DNA of 64,000 nt, taken from NCBI GenBank assembly GCA_902729315.2, contig LR746268.1, positions 4,457,501 to 4,521,500 on the forward strand, read 5' to 3'. A model generated the notes under the pieces. It saw only the letters and a program-made list of their open reading frames with translations. It searched no databases and was not told where the DNA came from. Shown here piece after piece: positions 11,679 through 53,814 of the stretch (position 1 is the first letter of the stretch; each line of letters opens with the position of its first letter). The position numbers and the translations under genes are program-made. Origin of the DNA: Spirodela intermedia. Taxonomy: Eukaryota; Streptophyta; Magnoliopsida; Alismatales; Araceae.

Positions 11679-12784
11679 TCTCTCTGCAAGGGAGTTCTTC
11701 TGATCCGGTTTCTCGGCGACTGTGGAACCGCAGCTCTTCCGCCATTTATGGCAGCTGTCGACTGTGGAGAGCTCTAGATCTTCTGATATCCCCGGCGGTA
11801 AACGAGGAGCCAGAAAGAGGATGGAGAGGTTCCACGTGCCGTTTCAAATCCTTGAGGTAGAACAACAGCCGTATCCCAACGTTCGGATTCGTAGCCTGGA
11901 CGAATAATGGCCGCAGATCGCTCTCGCAATGGAAAGTTTTTCGCAGACTGCCTAGGGAGGGTTTGGCGGATTAACTCGGGTGGCAGAACCATGAACAGGT
12001 GGAGATTTCCATATTCAGATCGATCTTTCATTCTCTTTCTGCGATTCTCGAGCAGGGTTTTGAATCATAATCCGGGAGATTCAACGAGTTCTTCGTTCCA
12101 ACGCGATCAAAGGCGACGCGTGGTCCCCCAATAAAAATCATGCGAAAGAACTGGGCATATCGGAAAGTCAGACGCATCGTGGTCCAACCCAGGAATCTTT
12201 CAACTCGCAAGCTGGTGTCTTTACTGTTAGTTTGAGATTTAAGGGTTTAGGGTTTTTGAGCTCAACGTTCTAAATGGGTTTGACCTTCGGAAACCCCACT
12301 CACGTCGGATCTTGCTTCGAGTATTTTCTCTCATTTTTATATCCTCACCCACTTTATTCTTCACGAGGGTACCCGGTGGTGGGATTCAGAACGCACGGCT
12401 TCAAGGATCTTTGTTTACTGGAAGATCAGAACGCTCTCCCTCTCTCTCTCTCTTCTCCCCATACCTTCCCCCTCTCCATGAGCCATCGTAAATAATGAAA
12501 GTTTCTTAGCCACCAAATACTCACCGGGAGAGGGAGAGAGAGACAGAGATAATGATGTGCCCGTGAACTGAAGAAACTCGAGAGATTGGGTAGAGGGAGA
12601 GGGAGAGTGTATGTAAACGGGGAGTGGGACATGGGGATAAGAGAGGGGAACCAGGAGTGGCCGAACCACTCCGCTTGCCTCATTCGACGGCGACAGTAAT
12701 AATGGTGGTGAGGTGACATCTGCTCCTGCTCTTCATCCCCCCCCTGCGTCCGTCTGCGTCTTCTCCGGCGGGGCGGCGGTGGGG
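11679..12784. other. Intergenic region between divergent defensin-like and RABA genes
   Basis: The flanking genes diverge, so both promoters should lie here. I see no confident TATA box for the minus-strand gene. CT/GA-rich stretches occur at 12435-12480 and 12530-12610, the second close to the RABA leader. Open frames at 11774-12031 and 12426-12719 show no recognisable domain. Confidence 0.5.
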
Positions 12785-13414
12785 ATGGACTACGTCTTCA
12801 AGATGGTGGTGATCGGGGACTCGGCGGTGGGCAAATCGCAGCTCCTGGCGAGGTTCTCCAAGAATGAGTTCAACGCCGATGGCCGCGCCACGGTGGGTGT
12901 GGAGTTCCAGACGAAGACCCTCCTTATCGACCAGAAGCTCGTCAAGGCGCAGATCTGGGACACCGCCGGGCAAGAACGCTACCGCGCCGTCACCAGCGCC
13001 TACTACCGCGGCGCGCTGGGGGCGCTTATCGTCTACGACATCACCAGCGCCGCCTCCTTCGAGCAGGTCCCCCGCTGGCTAGAGGACCTGCGGGCCTACG
13101 CCGACCCCGGCATGGTGGTACTCCTGGCCGGCAACAAGTGCGATCTCGGAGAGCTGCGGGCGGTGCCGACGGCGGTGGGCCGGGAGCTGGCGGAGCGGGA
13201 GGGGCTGCTGTTCCTTGAGACCTCCGCCCTGGACGCCACAAACGTAGAGAAGGCCTTCCTCACCGTGCTGGAGCAGATCTTCTATAGGGGTGCTGGGAGG
13301 AGGTCGCTCGCCGGCGACGAGCGGCCGGCGATGGTGCTTGAGGCCTCATCTTTCAAGGGGACGAAGCTGGAGCTGCCGGAAACCGGCCGGCGACCCGGCT
13401 GCTGCTCCCAGTAG
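12785..13414 (+). CDS. RABA (Rab11-type) small GTPase, intronless
   Basis: A Rab GTPase of the plant RABA group (Rab11-like), which switches between GDP and GTP forms to direct vesicle traffic between trans-Golgi/recycling compartments and the plasma membrane. The 209 residues contain the P-loop GDSAVGKS (11-18), switch I Thr36 in ATVGVEF, WDTAGQE (58-64), NKCD (117-120) and the ETSAL guanine-binding word. The C-terminus GCCSQ holds two cysteines (206-207) for geranylgeranylation. The sequence is closest to RABA3/RABA4 as I recall them. The start at 12785 gives MDYVFK just before the P-loop. An in-frame ATG at 12713 would add 24 Pro/Ala-rich residues, which the family does not usually have, although RABA proteins often carry 10-25 residues before YVFK. 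The gene has no intron and a very high GC content at third positions. Confidence 0.92.
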   Translation: MDYVFKMVVIGDSAVGKSQLLARFSKNEFNADGRATVGVEFQTKTLLIDQKLVKAQIWDTAGQERYRAVTSAYYRGALGALIVYDITSAASFEQVPRWLEDLRAYADPGMVVLLAGNKCDLGELRAVPTAVGRELAEREGLLFLETSALDATNVEKAFLTVLEQIFYRGAGRRSLAGDERPAMVLEASSFKGTKLELPETGRRPGCCSQ

Positions 13415-13882
13415 CCTGATGGAGGAGAGAGAATATTGGTTGATTCGTGATCAACCTAGGAGAGTCTGTGGGCATTCATTCTCTCGGATCAGTCGACAGG
13501 GTTTGTGGTATCTGACCGAAATCATGTCCATATAGGAGCTGTATTAGATGATGGATCGATCGTTCGAAAGCTAGCGCTCGGATGCGCCCGAAACCATGTT
13601 TCCGGGTCAACAGGTACAAAGGTCAACTGCCAGCATCCGGTCTTTTTTTCCATCAACGCAAATAATGCGCTGACCGATTTCCAGTCCATAAGCCATAAGC
13701 CTCGCTAACAGCTCCTCTCTGAACTATACGGCCACTACATCTCCTGATAAGTATTAACTCAGTCGAGTGCAGCCGCAATACTACCATCTTTCATTCTTGG
13801 CACATTGCTTCTATCCAATCTTCATCTCATCCACGGAAAGAAGGAGATACACTGGCGAACAAAAGTCGATGCGCCTACCCTC

Positions 13883-13884
<2 letters not shown>

Positions 13885-13923
<39 letters not shown>
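13885..13923. repeat. (GA)n microsatellite
   Basis: An almost pure GA run of 39 bp downstream of the RABA stop codon. A second GA run of 34 bp follows at 14383-14416. Confidence 0.95.
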
Positions 13924-13926
<3 letters not shown>

Positions 13927-14380
13927 TGCCAAATTGCATGAAACATGGATTTTGGGAAGAAAAAAAGGAGTATTAACACCCCTCATCACTAAGGTGAAGC
14001 TAAGACAATCAGAAGTTCAGATTATCATCTTCTTAAAAAAAATAAATGGCGTGTGGGCTTTCATTTTTCACTCAGCAAAGATCTAAGCTTGATATTCCTG
14101 CTCTGCGACGCAGAGAAGTCACTGGGGCTTCTCCACAGATAGAAATCGGGGAGTCAGGGCTCACTGGGGACTTCTCCAGAGGCAGCTTTCGGTTTCAACC
14201 TACAGGATGAAACAAGGAACACGATCAAAGATTGCATAATATTTAACATAAAATGTTAGTGAAATGTGGCGATCAGTTGCACCATCCACGGTATTTCGGT
14301 GCCCAAACAAAAGCCTCCCAGCCTCCACGGTGGTATTTATGTATACAGCTTTTTCAATATTCTAGACAATGAACTAACAT

Positions 14381-14419
<39 letters not shown>

Positions 14420-14656
14420 TTACAAAACCAAGAAGAAAGAAAAGGGAAATCACTGGATCGCTGAAGGAATCGTTCGTGGCTGTGCATATGTTTTAGAGCT
14501 ATATATCTATCAAATATAAGCAAAAATATGAAAGATAGCAGGTTTTCGCAAATTGGAAGCATAGTAAGCTCTGGGCAAAAATGGTTGCTGGAAGAAAAAT
14601 CCCTCTCTTTCCAACTAATTATCTTCTTTTTTATGGCCAATAAATACATAAAATGC

Positions 14657-15046
14657 TAGATAATGATCTCTTGAGAAAAAGGCATTTTCAGGGGGAAAGG
14701 AGGTCCAAAAACCTCCTGATATGATTTTAAATACAATGATACGTATCAGTTTTGGGAAGCTGCTATCTCCAAATCGTCTCTAATCACGATAGAATTCCTT
14801 TGTTCATGGTAGTTCGAACCTGAGCTGTTCCAAGTGGCGCCGCCGTCCATTTGGTAGAATCACACAAACGCGGTTAGGAAAAGTGTCATAAGACAATACT
14901 AGTGACCGGAGGAGAACTACATTAATAAGCATATAAATAACTCAACTCAAAAAATGACACGACGCATAGATAAGATAAATATATAATCTGTCATGGCTTC
15001 GCACACCACAAGAGACAGTTCAAACCATAACAACATAAATATATTT
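14657..15046. repeat. Tandem duplication, copy 1 (390 bp)
   Basis: The first copy of a direct tandem repeat that starts TAGATAATGATCTCTTGAG. It includes a 7-bp inverted pair (AGGAGGT and ACCTCCT), the palindrome GATACGTATC and a GC-rich patch (GTGGCGCCGCCGTCC). It has no coding capacity that I recognise. Confidence 0.93.
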
Positions 15047-15441
15047 TAGATAATGATCTCTTGAGAAAAAGGCATTTTCAGGGGGAAAGGAGGTCCAAAA
15101 ACCTCCTGATATGATTTTAAATACAAGGATACGTATCAGTTTTGGGAAGCTGCTATCTCCAAATCGTCTCTAATCACGATAGAATTCCTTTGTTCATGGT
15201 AGTTCGAGCCTGAGCTGTTCCAAGTGGCGCCGCCGTCCATTTGGTAGAATCACACAAACGCGGTTAGGAAAAGTGTCATAAGACAATACTAGTGACCGGA
15301 GGAGAACTACATTAATAAGCATATAAATAACTCAACTCAACTCAAAAAATGACACGACGCATAGATAAGATAAATATATAATCTGTCATGGCTTCGCACA
15401 CCACAAGAGACAGTTCAAACCATAACAACGGGAATATATTT
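15047..15441. repeat. Tandem duplication, copy 2 (395 bp)
   Basis: The second copy, adjacent to the first and differing by only a few changes: T to G at the AATGATAC/AAGGATAC site, A to G at TTCGAACC/TTCGAGCC, and one extra CTCAA unit. Similarity fades after CATAACAAC around 15430. The near-identity points to a recent duplication. Confidence 0.93.
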
Positions 15442-15583
15442 TCTAAGATATCGATCTAAAACAAAAATTCAGAAATAGTATGAGCATCGTCAAACTGGAA
15501 TTTCTGAAAGACTGAGAAAATTTAGACGTTAAAAAAACATCAAGGCACACAAGGTAAATGTCTTAAGATGTCAATTGTCCATT

Positions 15584-15603
15584 GTGGATACAGAGAAGGA
15601 TAC
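15584..15603 (-). promoter_or_regulatory. Candidate paired U12-type 5' splice-site element (USSE-like)
   Basis: On the minus strand, GTATCCTT (15603-15596), a perfect U12-type 5' splice-site word, is followed 12 nt later by GTATCCAC (15591-15584). Acceptor-like sites lie just upstream: ATTTTGCAG at about 15643 and a pyrimidine-rich TTACAG at about 15700. The stop codon of the U11-48K gene is about 230 nt upstream. Paired U12 5' splice-site words of this kind are known as U11-binding splicing enhancers in U11-48K genes. The second copy matches only in its first six bases, so the call is tentative. Confidence 0.35.
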
Positions 15604-15831
15604 ACGTGCAGAAAAAAATCCTAAATCCAGAGTGACTTCATACTGCAAAATTTTCCAATAAAAAGATCCAAGAGTAAATAGGAAGTCAATAAATATGAGC
15701 TGTAACATGAAAAGAATAAAATAAATGGAAATGAAGAGGACTTGAGTACCTGCACAATGGCACCAGAACTTTTCACGAGTTCTTATTATTACCACATTTA
15801 TGCAATATTAGAAAGATGAAATTTTTATAAA

Positions 15832-18800
15832 TCATCCACACGTGTCAAAAGGGTCATATCTGTCCTCAAATGTGGTCTCTGACACTGGCTCAGACCTGCG
15901 GAGGTCACGACTTCTGCCTCTAGTCTGGTTTCTTCTCTCGGACATGTTACTGAATTCTTCGTTGATTATAGAGCTTGAGGACAAGGATGAACTATCGGAA
16001 TGGTCCTTGAATGAATAAGAAGAAAAGGAAGGTCTTCTCTCATACTTTCTTCCACTAACTTCCTGTGCACCTTGTTCCCTCTGATGTGAGCGCCGATCAT
16101 GTGACCGCCTGTGACTTGTGTATTTCGTAGACCTTTCATGTTCATAATCTGTACGTTCACCTACACAAAAGCTTCTCCCAGAATTCACCTGATTTCCATG
16201 GACTATGTGTCTACTGGCCTGGGTGATACATCTATCTCTGTGACGAGCATCCTCCGCCATGCCAGCAGTGAGATCAAACTCCAAGTAACGTGCCTTTTTG
16301 TCGACAGTTGAGTCTCTCACACTAACTCCAGATGGCTCAGATTCATATCTGGCCACATCTTCTGCAGCTGCCTCGACCTCATGACTAGATCTAGAACTGG
16401 GCATCTCCGAATCTGCAGATCCTTTAACGTGACATCCAATTCCACCTGCGTCTGTGATTTCTTGCATGTGTCCTTCAATTATGTCACGTATTACCTTTCA
16501 AGTATGAAATAAGAAGCAAATTAACTATTATATAAACTCCAAAACCTGATATTTAACATTACAAACGTGTGTGAAAAGAAAATTTAGTACATGACAGTCA
16601 AATGAAAATTTATATATAATTGAGTGACTGAGCCCTACTCACGTATCATAAGAACAAGTACAGTGACTAAAGGTGTAACAAGACCACAAATACAAGTGGT
16701 TCAATGCTACTTGAAAAAGAAAAAAAACCATCAAGCAGATGTAAAAAAATGAATTATCAAAAAAGAGTATTGTACACAAAGCTGTTGTGAAGAGCCTTAG
16801 ATTCCTTCAAAGTAGAGTCAAGGATTCAACAGGAAAGAACCTTTAACAAACCTGAGTTGTTGTTCGCTTAACTTTCCTGCCACGGTAGGACATTCTTCTA
16901 CGTTTATAATCTCGTTCCTCAGCCAAGAGCTCTTCTCTAGTTTTCATCTTTGTCATGTCCTTTATTTAGAAATATGATAAAATGTAAATGATCTGAATAA
17001 TGAAAAAACATACCAACTTTCAACACAGAAAGCAATTTTCTATAGTAAAAATAATGCTGTAGGTGATGCTGGCAAAACATTTCCGACCTTACATTTCACA
17101 TCATATCCATACAAGATGCAAAAAAGGCACGAATGGGAAAAAGTAAACGGATAATATGAAAACGTAAACGGATGACCTTCAGTCAGCACTATGACTGGTG
17201 CATTAGAAAGACACGCGGTATCACATAATGCAAGAAGTACTTTAACGGTGCGTCCTTCCTCATGGACGCATGTATTAAATATGAATGCCAAAATCCCCTG
17301 TTTTCCCGAAATTTCGGGGGATCCAGAACCCTAGGCTGTAATTGAATAAACTTTTTACTTTTTTCCCCATTTCAAGGGTACCAAAAAAGAGTACAGTGAA
17401 GAATTATGGAATATGATAGTTACAGTGATGACAACAATGCTGTCTTTCATTATTTCGTGGGTATTGATGGGGAGCCCGTTGGAAGTTCGTGAGCTTATAT
17501 TATATGGGGCTTGGGGGATTCATAGCAGTGTTCTGTTTTGCTTCTCCTCCTGGTAAGATGATCCCAACATGGATACTGACCTAATAACTGAAAATTCACG
17601 TAAGAAATAACATAGAAGCAAACACCCCATCATGACGTGATCACTCTGGTATGGAATTCAACATAAGCTCAAGATTAAAAAAAAAACCAAGGTCGGTACT
17701 GATCTGATCAGTAGAAACCTCAAGAAATAAATTTTTTGAACTATAATGACGAGACAAGTTTTGGCACCTTTTCTCTAATCTAACAAATTTCATCCGTGAG
17801 ATTACTGTCTTCGTGTCTATCACATACCTGGTTATGCGTTTTCTTCCAAAGAAGACCGTCATTGTCCAATATAGGTCTGTAATTAGGGCGTCTTGCACGC
17901 TCTTCCTGGGCCCTCGTTGATACATTTGAAAGCTCATATAGTCTGCGAGAAGAAGTCAGGAACATAACATAAGAAAGACAAAATGAAAAAAGTCAAAATT
18001 TTACTTATAACATCAATAAATCTTTGGCAGATAAGGACTTCAGTCATACATCATAGGCATGACACAGGCCTTTATAGTTTTTTTTCTGATCGGCTTTCTG
18101 TATTAGTACCCAAAGCATTTCTGATAAAACATCTGATTTCTTTTAGATGATTTGCGTTCTGACATCTCTGATAACGGTTCAGAGAACCCATACTGCACAA
18201 AATACACATCTACAGGGGATAAAACAGTCGCTCCAGTGCAGGGGTCAGAGAATGGATCCTACAGCAACTGCCATATTGATAATATAAAATCTTATGTCTG
18301 CAGTTCATTTGTTTCTGTGCATGCTTTTAAAAAAGAACACAGAAAAAATCACTGGCGCATGTTTGATGAATATTCATGCAAATATTCTGAGCCTAACCTA
18401 TGGGTGTTAAAATAACGACTTCTTGTCCAGGAAAAATTGCCGATAGTTTACAAAATCACTGATAAATAAGGGATACATATGAAAAAAAGCCAAGATAATG
18501 AATTAATAAGACTGATTACTGCGTAGTTTGAGAACACATACAGCTGATGCTTCGAAAGTGGCTTAGGGAGTCGCAATTGGTTAACCCTGTCTTCTAACAG
18601 GGCTCTTTCATGTAATGCAGCCACTGCAGCAGCAATCTGTGACACGAAAACTTGTCCCGAGCACAGCTTCTCAAGATCACTAGCACATCCATTGTCTTTG
18701 GAAGAAACTGACTCTGCATCTCTCTCACCAGCATTGACATCTAATTTGCTTCCATGAGTTTCCTCTCGTAACCCACGAATTTCCGCTGAAGTGCTCCATT

Positions 18801-19872
18801 TATCCAAATGGAACAATAAGAATCTGGAGCCAGCACGCGTCAGAGATTCTGCGATCATGCTGATGGCAAGGCTCTTGGCATTTCTTTCCCCATAGAGAAT
18901 GCTCAGCTGCGATGCCAGCCAGCCTAACGTTTGAGAAAGGCATGGGCACTTGAGATAGAGAGATCTTGGATCAAGACATCCATTGTTGCCTGCAAGAAGG
19001 TCGAGAGAAGCAAGAGCCTCCCGCCAAACTGCTTTCAAGCAAAGCTTCAAAAGTAGAAATAAATGATCACTCATCGCCGTATCAATCACGATGCCAAAAC
19101 GAGGAGAGATCGATACGATCCACTTTCTAAAGCCGCAATCCCTAGCCTCCCCTAGGCATGAGGCAACCTGAGCAGCCACGTACGTGTACCTCTCTGGGTA
19201 GTCCCTCCATGCTTCTAGTTCCTTCCTGAAAGCCCAAAATTCCGACGGTAAAATACGGACACTTCGCCTATGCGAGATCCCATTTTCCAACATACTATTG
19301 CCAGAAATGAAATTGGCGCACTGCGCAGACAGGACTCTTGGGAGTGTGAAGGTCCGGGCAGATACATCGGGTTCTGGGCATGTTACAACGCCGGGGCAGT
19401 CCCTGTAGAAGAAACTGGAGCCGCCGACGTCTTCCAGCTCCTTCTCAAGAGAGAAGCATAGGTCGGCCCCGGATTCGGGGAGAGGGCGGACGAACTGATT
19501 CTCCCTCCGGAGTTCTTCCCCGGACTTGAACGTGCTGGGGTAGTACATCGTCTCCACGAACCCTTGGTCGGGAACCGGGCCTCCAGGGGCGGAGGGGCAG
19601 CGGAGCCAGTGACGGAAGAGAGACTCCGGCGGCATTCGGTGTCTGGGATCGTACGGGCAGCAGCAGAAGCCCTTATTGGCCAAGAGATCATCTCCATCCT
19701 CCGACGAATGATCGGCGGAACGGCAGAGAAGCGCGTAGACGGAGTTGATGGTGGCCTCGGCGCCGGCGGCGAGGTCTTCGATGAGCGAAACGGTGCAGCG
19801 CAGGTCGCCGCCGGAAGAGATGCCGTCGTTGTCCGAGTTGCAGATCGATTGAGGAGCGACAACTGAAGCCAT
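15832..19872 (-). CDS. SNRNP48: U11/U12 snRNP 48-kDa protein (minor spliceosome)
   Basis: This encodes the U11-48K protein, which helps recognise the 5' splice site of U12-type introns as part of the U11/U12 di-snRNP in the nucleus. Exons: 19872-18542, 17942-17828, 16959-16852 and 16494-15832, with GT-AG introns of 599, 868 and 357 nt, giving 738 residues. A CHHC zinc finger spans C72-x5-H78-x9-H88-x3-C92, beginning CPYDPRHRMPPESLF, which is the hallmark of the family. Exon 2 encodes the stretch EERARRPNYRPILDNDGL and exon 3 encodes EERDYKRRRMSYRGRKVKRT, both matching the plant protein as I recall it. The C-terminal 220 residues are rich in Arg, Ser, His and Asp. The first ATG sits about 1 kb from the SYD leader, in divergent orientation. 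No U12-type intron was seen in the coding part. Confidence 0.93.
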
Positions 19873-20667
19873 GAGAAGCAGGTTCTGGCCGTCGACGGCG
19901 GCTACCCTCGTTCTTCACGCCCTGAACCGCCGTCGCAATCGCCGGCGGCGAGCTCACCGGACATCGCCGTCTGCCACACCCTAGGATTACTGCCCTCTAA
20001 TTATACATGATAAAATAATTATGCGTATAATAGGCATTGCCGCCTCATCTTGGTTCTTAGTGGGCCTGCTTGTTCCCGGCCCATATAAAACCCGTGGACA
20101 GTAGGTGGTTCCAACTTGGGCCTGACGCCGTTACAACTCACACGAACGAGCCCATGCGGCCCACGATTCCGATCTCACGTCCACATTTTATCGAGATAAA
20201 TAAAATAAATACGACCTTAATCTAAATATAATCATTTTATTATTTTATAAATTAAATTAAATATTAATTTTACATGTTAAAATATATTACCAATGTCAGG
20301 TTAATGAATTTATATAATCGAGAGTGAGAATACTTGGAATTTGATACCAAGACACTCCTAATATTTTTATATAAAATAGATTAAGGGGAAAGTTAATAAA
20401 ATACTTCCTGTTGTTCGAAATACATTATCGATTGCTCATTTAATATTTTTTAGAAAATATTATTTAGTGTGTTTTTTAAAAATCAGATTATACAATGTTT
20501 GAGATTGTCTTATTTTTCAATGAGACGAGAAATGGAATGAAAAATAATACCACTATTAAACTTGGGAAAATATTTTTTCCGTTTTTTTATATTTACAGAA
20601 ATGGTATTTAGTCGGATTCTATATTTATGAAACATCGTTTGTGTCTCTGTGAGTGTGAATAGAGAGG

Positions 20668-20705
<38 letters not shown>

Positions 20706-22996
20706 CGGAGGGAGGGAGGGGGAGAGAGAAAGCGGAATTCGGGCTGAAGGGGATCTCTTAATGGGCTCAATAGTGGTCAAGAAAGGCCCATCGAAGCTCG
20801 CCAATGTCTCCGTTCCACGTAGCTGCTCTCTCTCTCTCTCTCTCTCTCTCTTTTCTCTTCTTGTTCCCTTTTCTCTTGCAGGCACATACTAATACACACT
20901 CCCAGATTCCATGGCTTCCTTATTTTTCTTGATGCTGATGGTGCTGGCAGGGAGATGAGGGGGAGCAAATCGGCGGGTGGGATGGGACGCCGCGGCCTGC
21001 CCTTGGCCCGAGAAGGCCCTCGCTATCGGTGGTTGCTTAGTGGAGAATTTTTACTCTGATATTCGCTTTTAGGGATTGAATCAAGCTCGGGGTAAGACGT
21101 CTCTTGTGTAGTGTTTTACTACGCTTCTGAATCATGCGGCTGGTGAGGTATCTGCGGTTGTAGAGGCGGGCCAATCTCCTCCCGTGATAGGGTCGGGGGG
21201 CGGGGAGAGACTATCTTTCGAAGTTTACCGTGAACCTTTTCCAAGATGGTCGACAATTCGTCCGCAGTGAGACATGCTTTGAGGATTATAATTTTTCATG
21301 CTGGTAGGGTCCATGTGACAGATTTTGTTTGATTTTCCTAATGTCCTCGTCCCCTAAAAACTGACGTTTGTAGGGTGTAATCTGGCCTGACATCTAGTCT
21401 ACACATGCTTGGGTACATAAGAACTATTGGGGTTTGTAGGCAGATTCTTTCTAGCAGTTCTGGGACATGATTTATCATTTCACATGCATAAATTCGTACT
21501 TTTTCACTCCTTCCTTCTGATCACTTTTTTTCCCGTCTTTTACCTATTTTTTTCACATATTAATTAATTTTTCTGTGCCATTTTGGTAGACCAGCTGAGA
21601 TCTAATTTCACATGTTAATTAGTTATTCATTACCTATGGTGTCTGTGTTAGACTAACTGGGCGCTAAATGCATGTGCTCACGACTTGTTTTAGTTGGGAT
21701 TGGTTTCGTGATAGTATTATTTGAATATTACATTCAATTCCCGTAAAATTTCACCAATTGATGCATATATTTAATTATATGCCTTTATTTGCTTCTTATT
21801 GATTTTTATTTTGTCCCATTTGTTCTCAAGTGATGCAATTGTTATGTTTTTTCTTACAAGTAACATTGCAGTCCTTTGATACACACTTTCTAAAAATGTC
21901 TTTTTTTGAAAGTGGATCGTATCACATGCTCGTAGCTATTGAGAAAAAAAGAGAGAATATTTTCACGTACGCAGACAATCAGCTCACAAAATAAAATAAA
22001 CCTCCCTATAGATGATTGATAAGCATACACATGGAAAGTGCTAGGAACTCTAATAAATCATAGTTTTCTAAGCGGAAGAATCGTTTCTCTTCCCAGTACA
22101 AAAAATCATAGTTCACTATTGTACGATGTATTTTGTACACCGAAATGGCCGACCTACTTCAAAATGAGACTATTCAGTTTCTTCCCAAAGGGTTGGATTC
22201 AGGATGAGTCACCTCACCACTTGATTTCCGTCAGTGTCCCAACTCCTTTCCCATCTTGTCCATGCCACATTCCGATGAGTAAGAATGGACTCCTACTGAC
22301 TGAAGAATTGTTCTGAAATTTCTTGCACCTAGAAGAAACACCTCCGGAACAAGTGGCCTAAGCCTTCATCTTTAACTCCATATAGGCATCCAGAAATATC
22401 AATGCTGTCTTAGAAGCGGGATAAGTGAACATGAGTGGACGGCCAGCCACGTGAGACCTCCAAAGTTATGATTCTCATGATGTTTGACGCCACCATTTTC
22501 AATACGGAATTTGCTGATCTAGTTCAACATTTGGCACCTCTTCCCCATGCCCAATTTCACGAATCTTCTTTTCAACCTGTGAGTCTACCCTCAATTTCTT
22601 CCATCATAGATGACTAGACCCTCTTATTAATTGTACTTACTGTGAGCGGCAGCTCCATCTATGAGATAGATAAGGTAACTCTATATTCAAGTCATCGGCA
22701 GTACTTTTTCCATAATTGACATTCAAACCGTGGTTTCTTTGCAAAGCTCCGGCAACATCCTGATGACATACAATTGATCTTCCTGATGCTGGAGGTCTGT
22801 GCTAATATGCATCCGAAAAAGTTTGGATCATTTTGGTGGCAGTTTCTAGATCAATCATTTGCGTCAATTGTTTTGTTTGCTGAAATGTGTTTGGCTTGAT
22901 GCTTTGGAAAGGTTGTCTCAAGTCATTTGATTATGTTGTTTTCATACTTAGCTCATCTTTTCCTGGTTTCCTTCTCTTCTGCAGGCATTCAATGAG
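19873..22996. other. Divergent promoter region and 5' leader of SYD
   Basis: This separates the U11-48K start (minus) from the SYD start (plus). The first 300 bases carry five site II-type words and a TATAAAA. AT-rich DNA follows at about 20200-20640, then GA/CT tracts at 20662-20704 and 20826-20851. The SYD 5' leader probably starts near 20800-21000 and is spliced: the acceptor CTTCTGCAG ends at 22984, 12 nt before the ATG. A good donor (CGGG then GTAAGA) is at 21092, giving a leader intron of about 1.9 kb. The donor choice is uncertain. No coding sequence was recognised. Confidence 0.5.
20061..20163. promoter_or_regulatory. Cluster of site II elements, U11-48K/SYD promoter
   Basis: Five TGGGCC/GGCCCA/AGCCCA words lie at 20061, 20078, 20117, 20149 and 20158, with a TATAAAA at 20084-20090. 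Such site II words are bound by TCP proteins and are common in promoters of plant housekeeping genes. They lie about 190 bp upstream of the U11-48K start codon. Confidence 0.5.

Positions 22997-53814
<30,818 letters not shown>

Larger units (their letters stand above)
13415..15831. other. Intergenic region between RABA and U11-48K genes
   Basis: No gene recognised. It should hold the RABA 3' untranslated region and, on the minus strand, the 3' untranslated region of the U11-48K gene. It contains (GA)n runs at 13885-13923 and 14383-14416, a 390-bp tandem duplication from 14657, and a candidate splicing-control element near 15.6 kb. These are listed separately. Confidence 0.6.

Noticed and set aside
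14790-15230. GTTCGAAC-type word inside each tandem copy, considered as a SINE or tRNA
   Set aside because: No A box at the right distance and no tRNA-like folding; the copies are adjacent, not dispersed.
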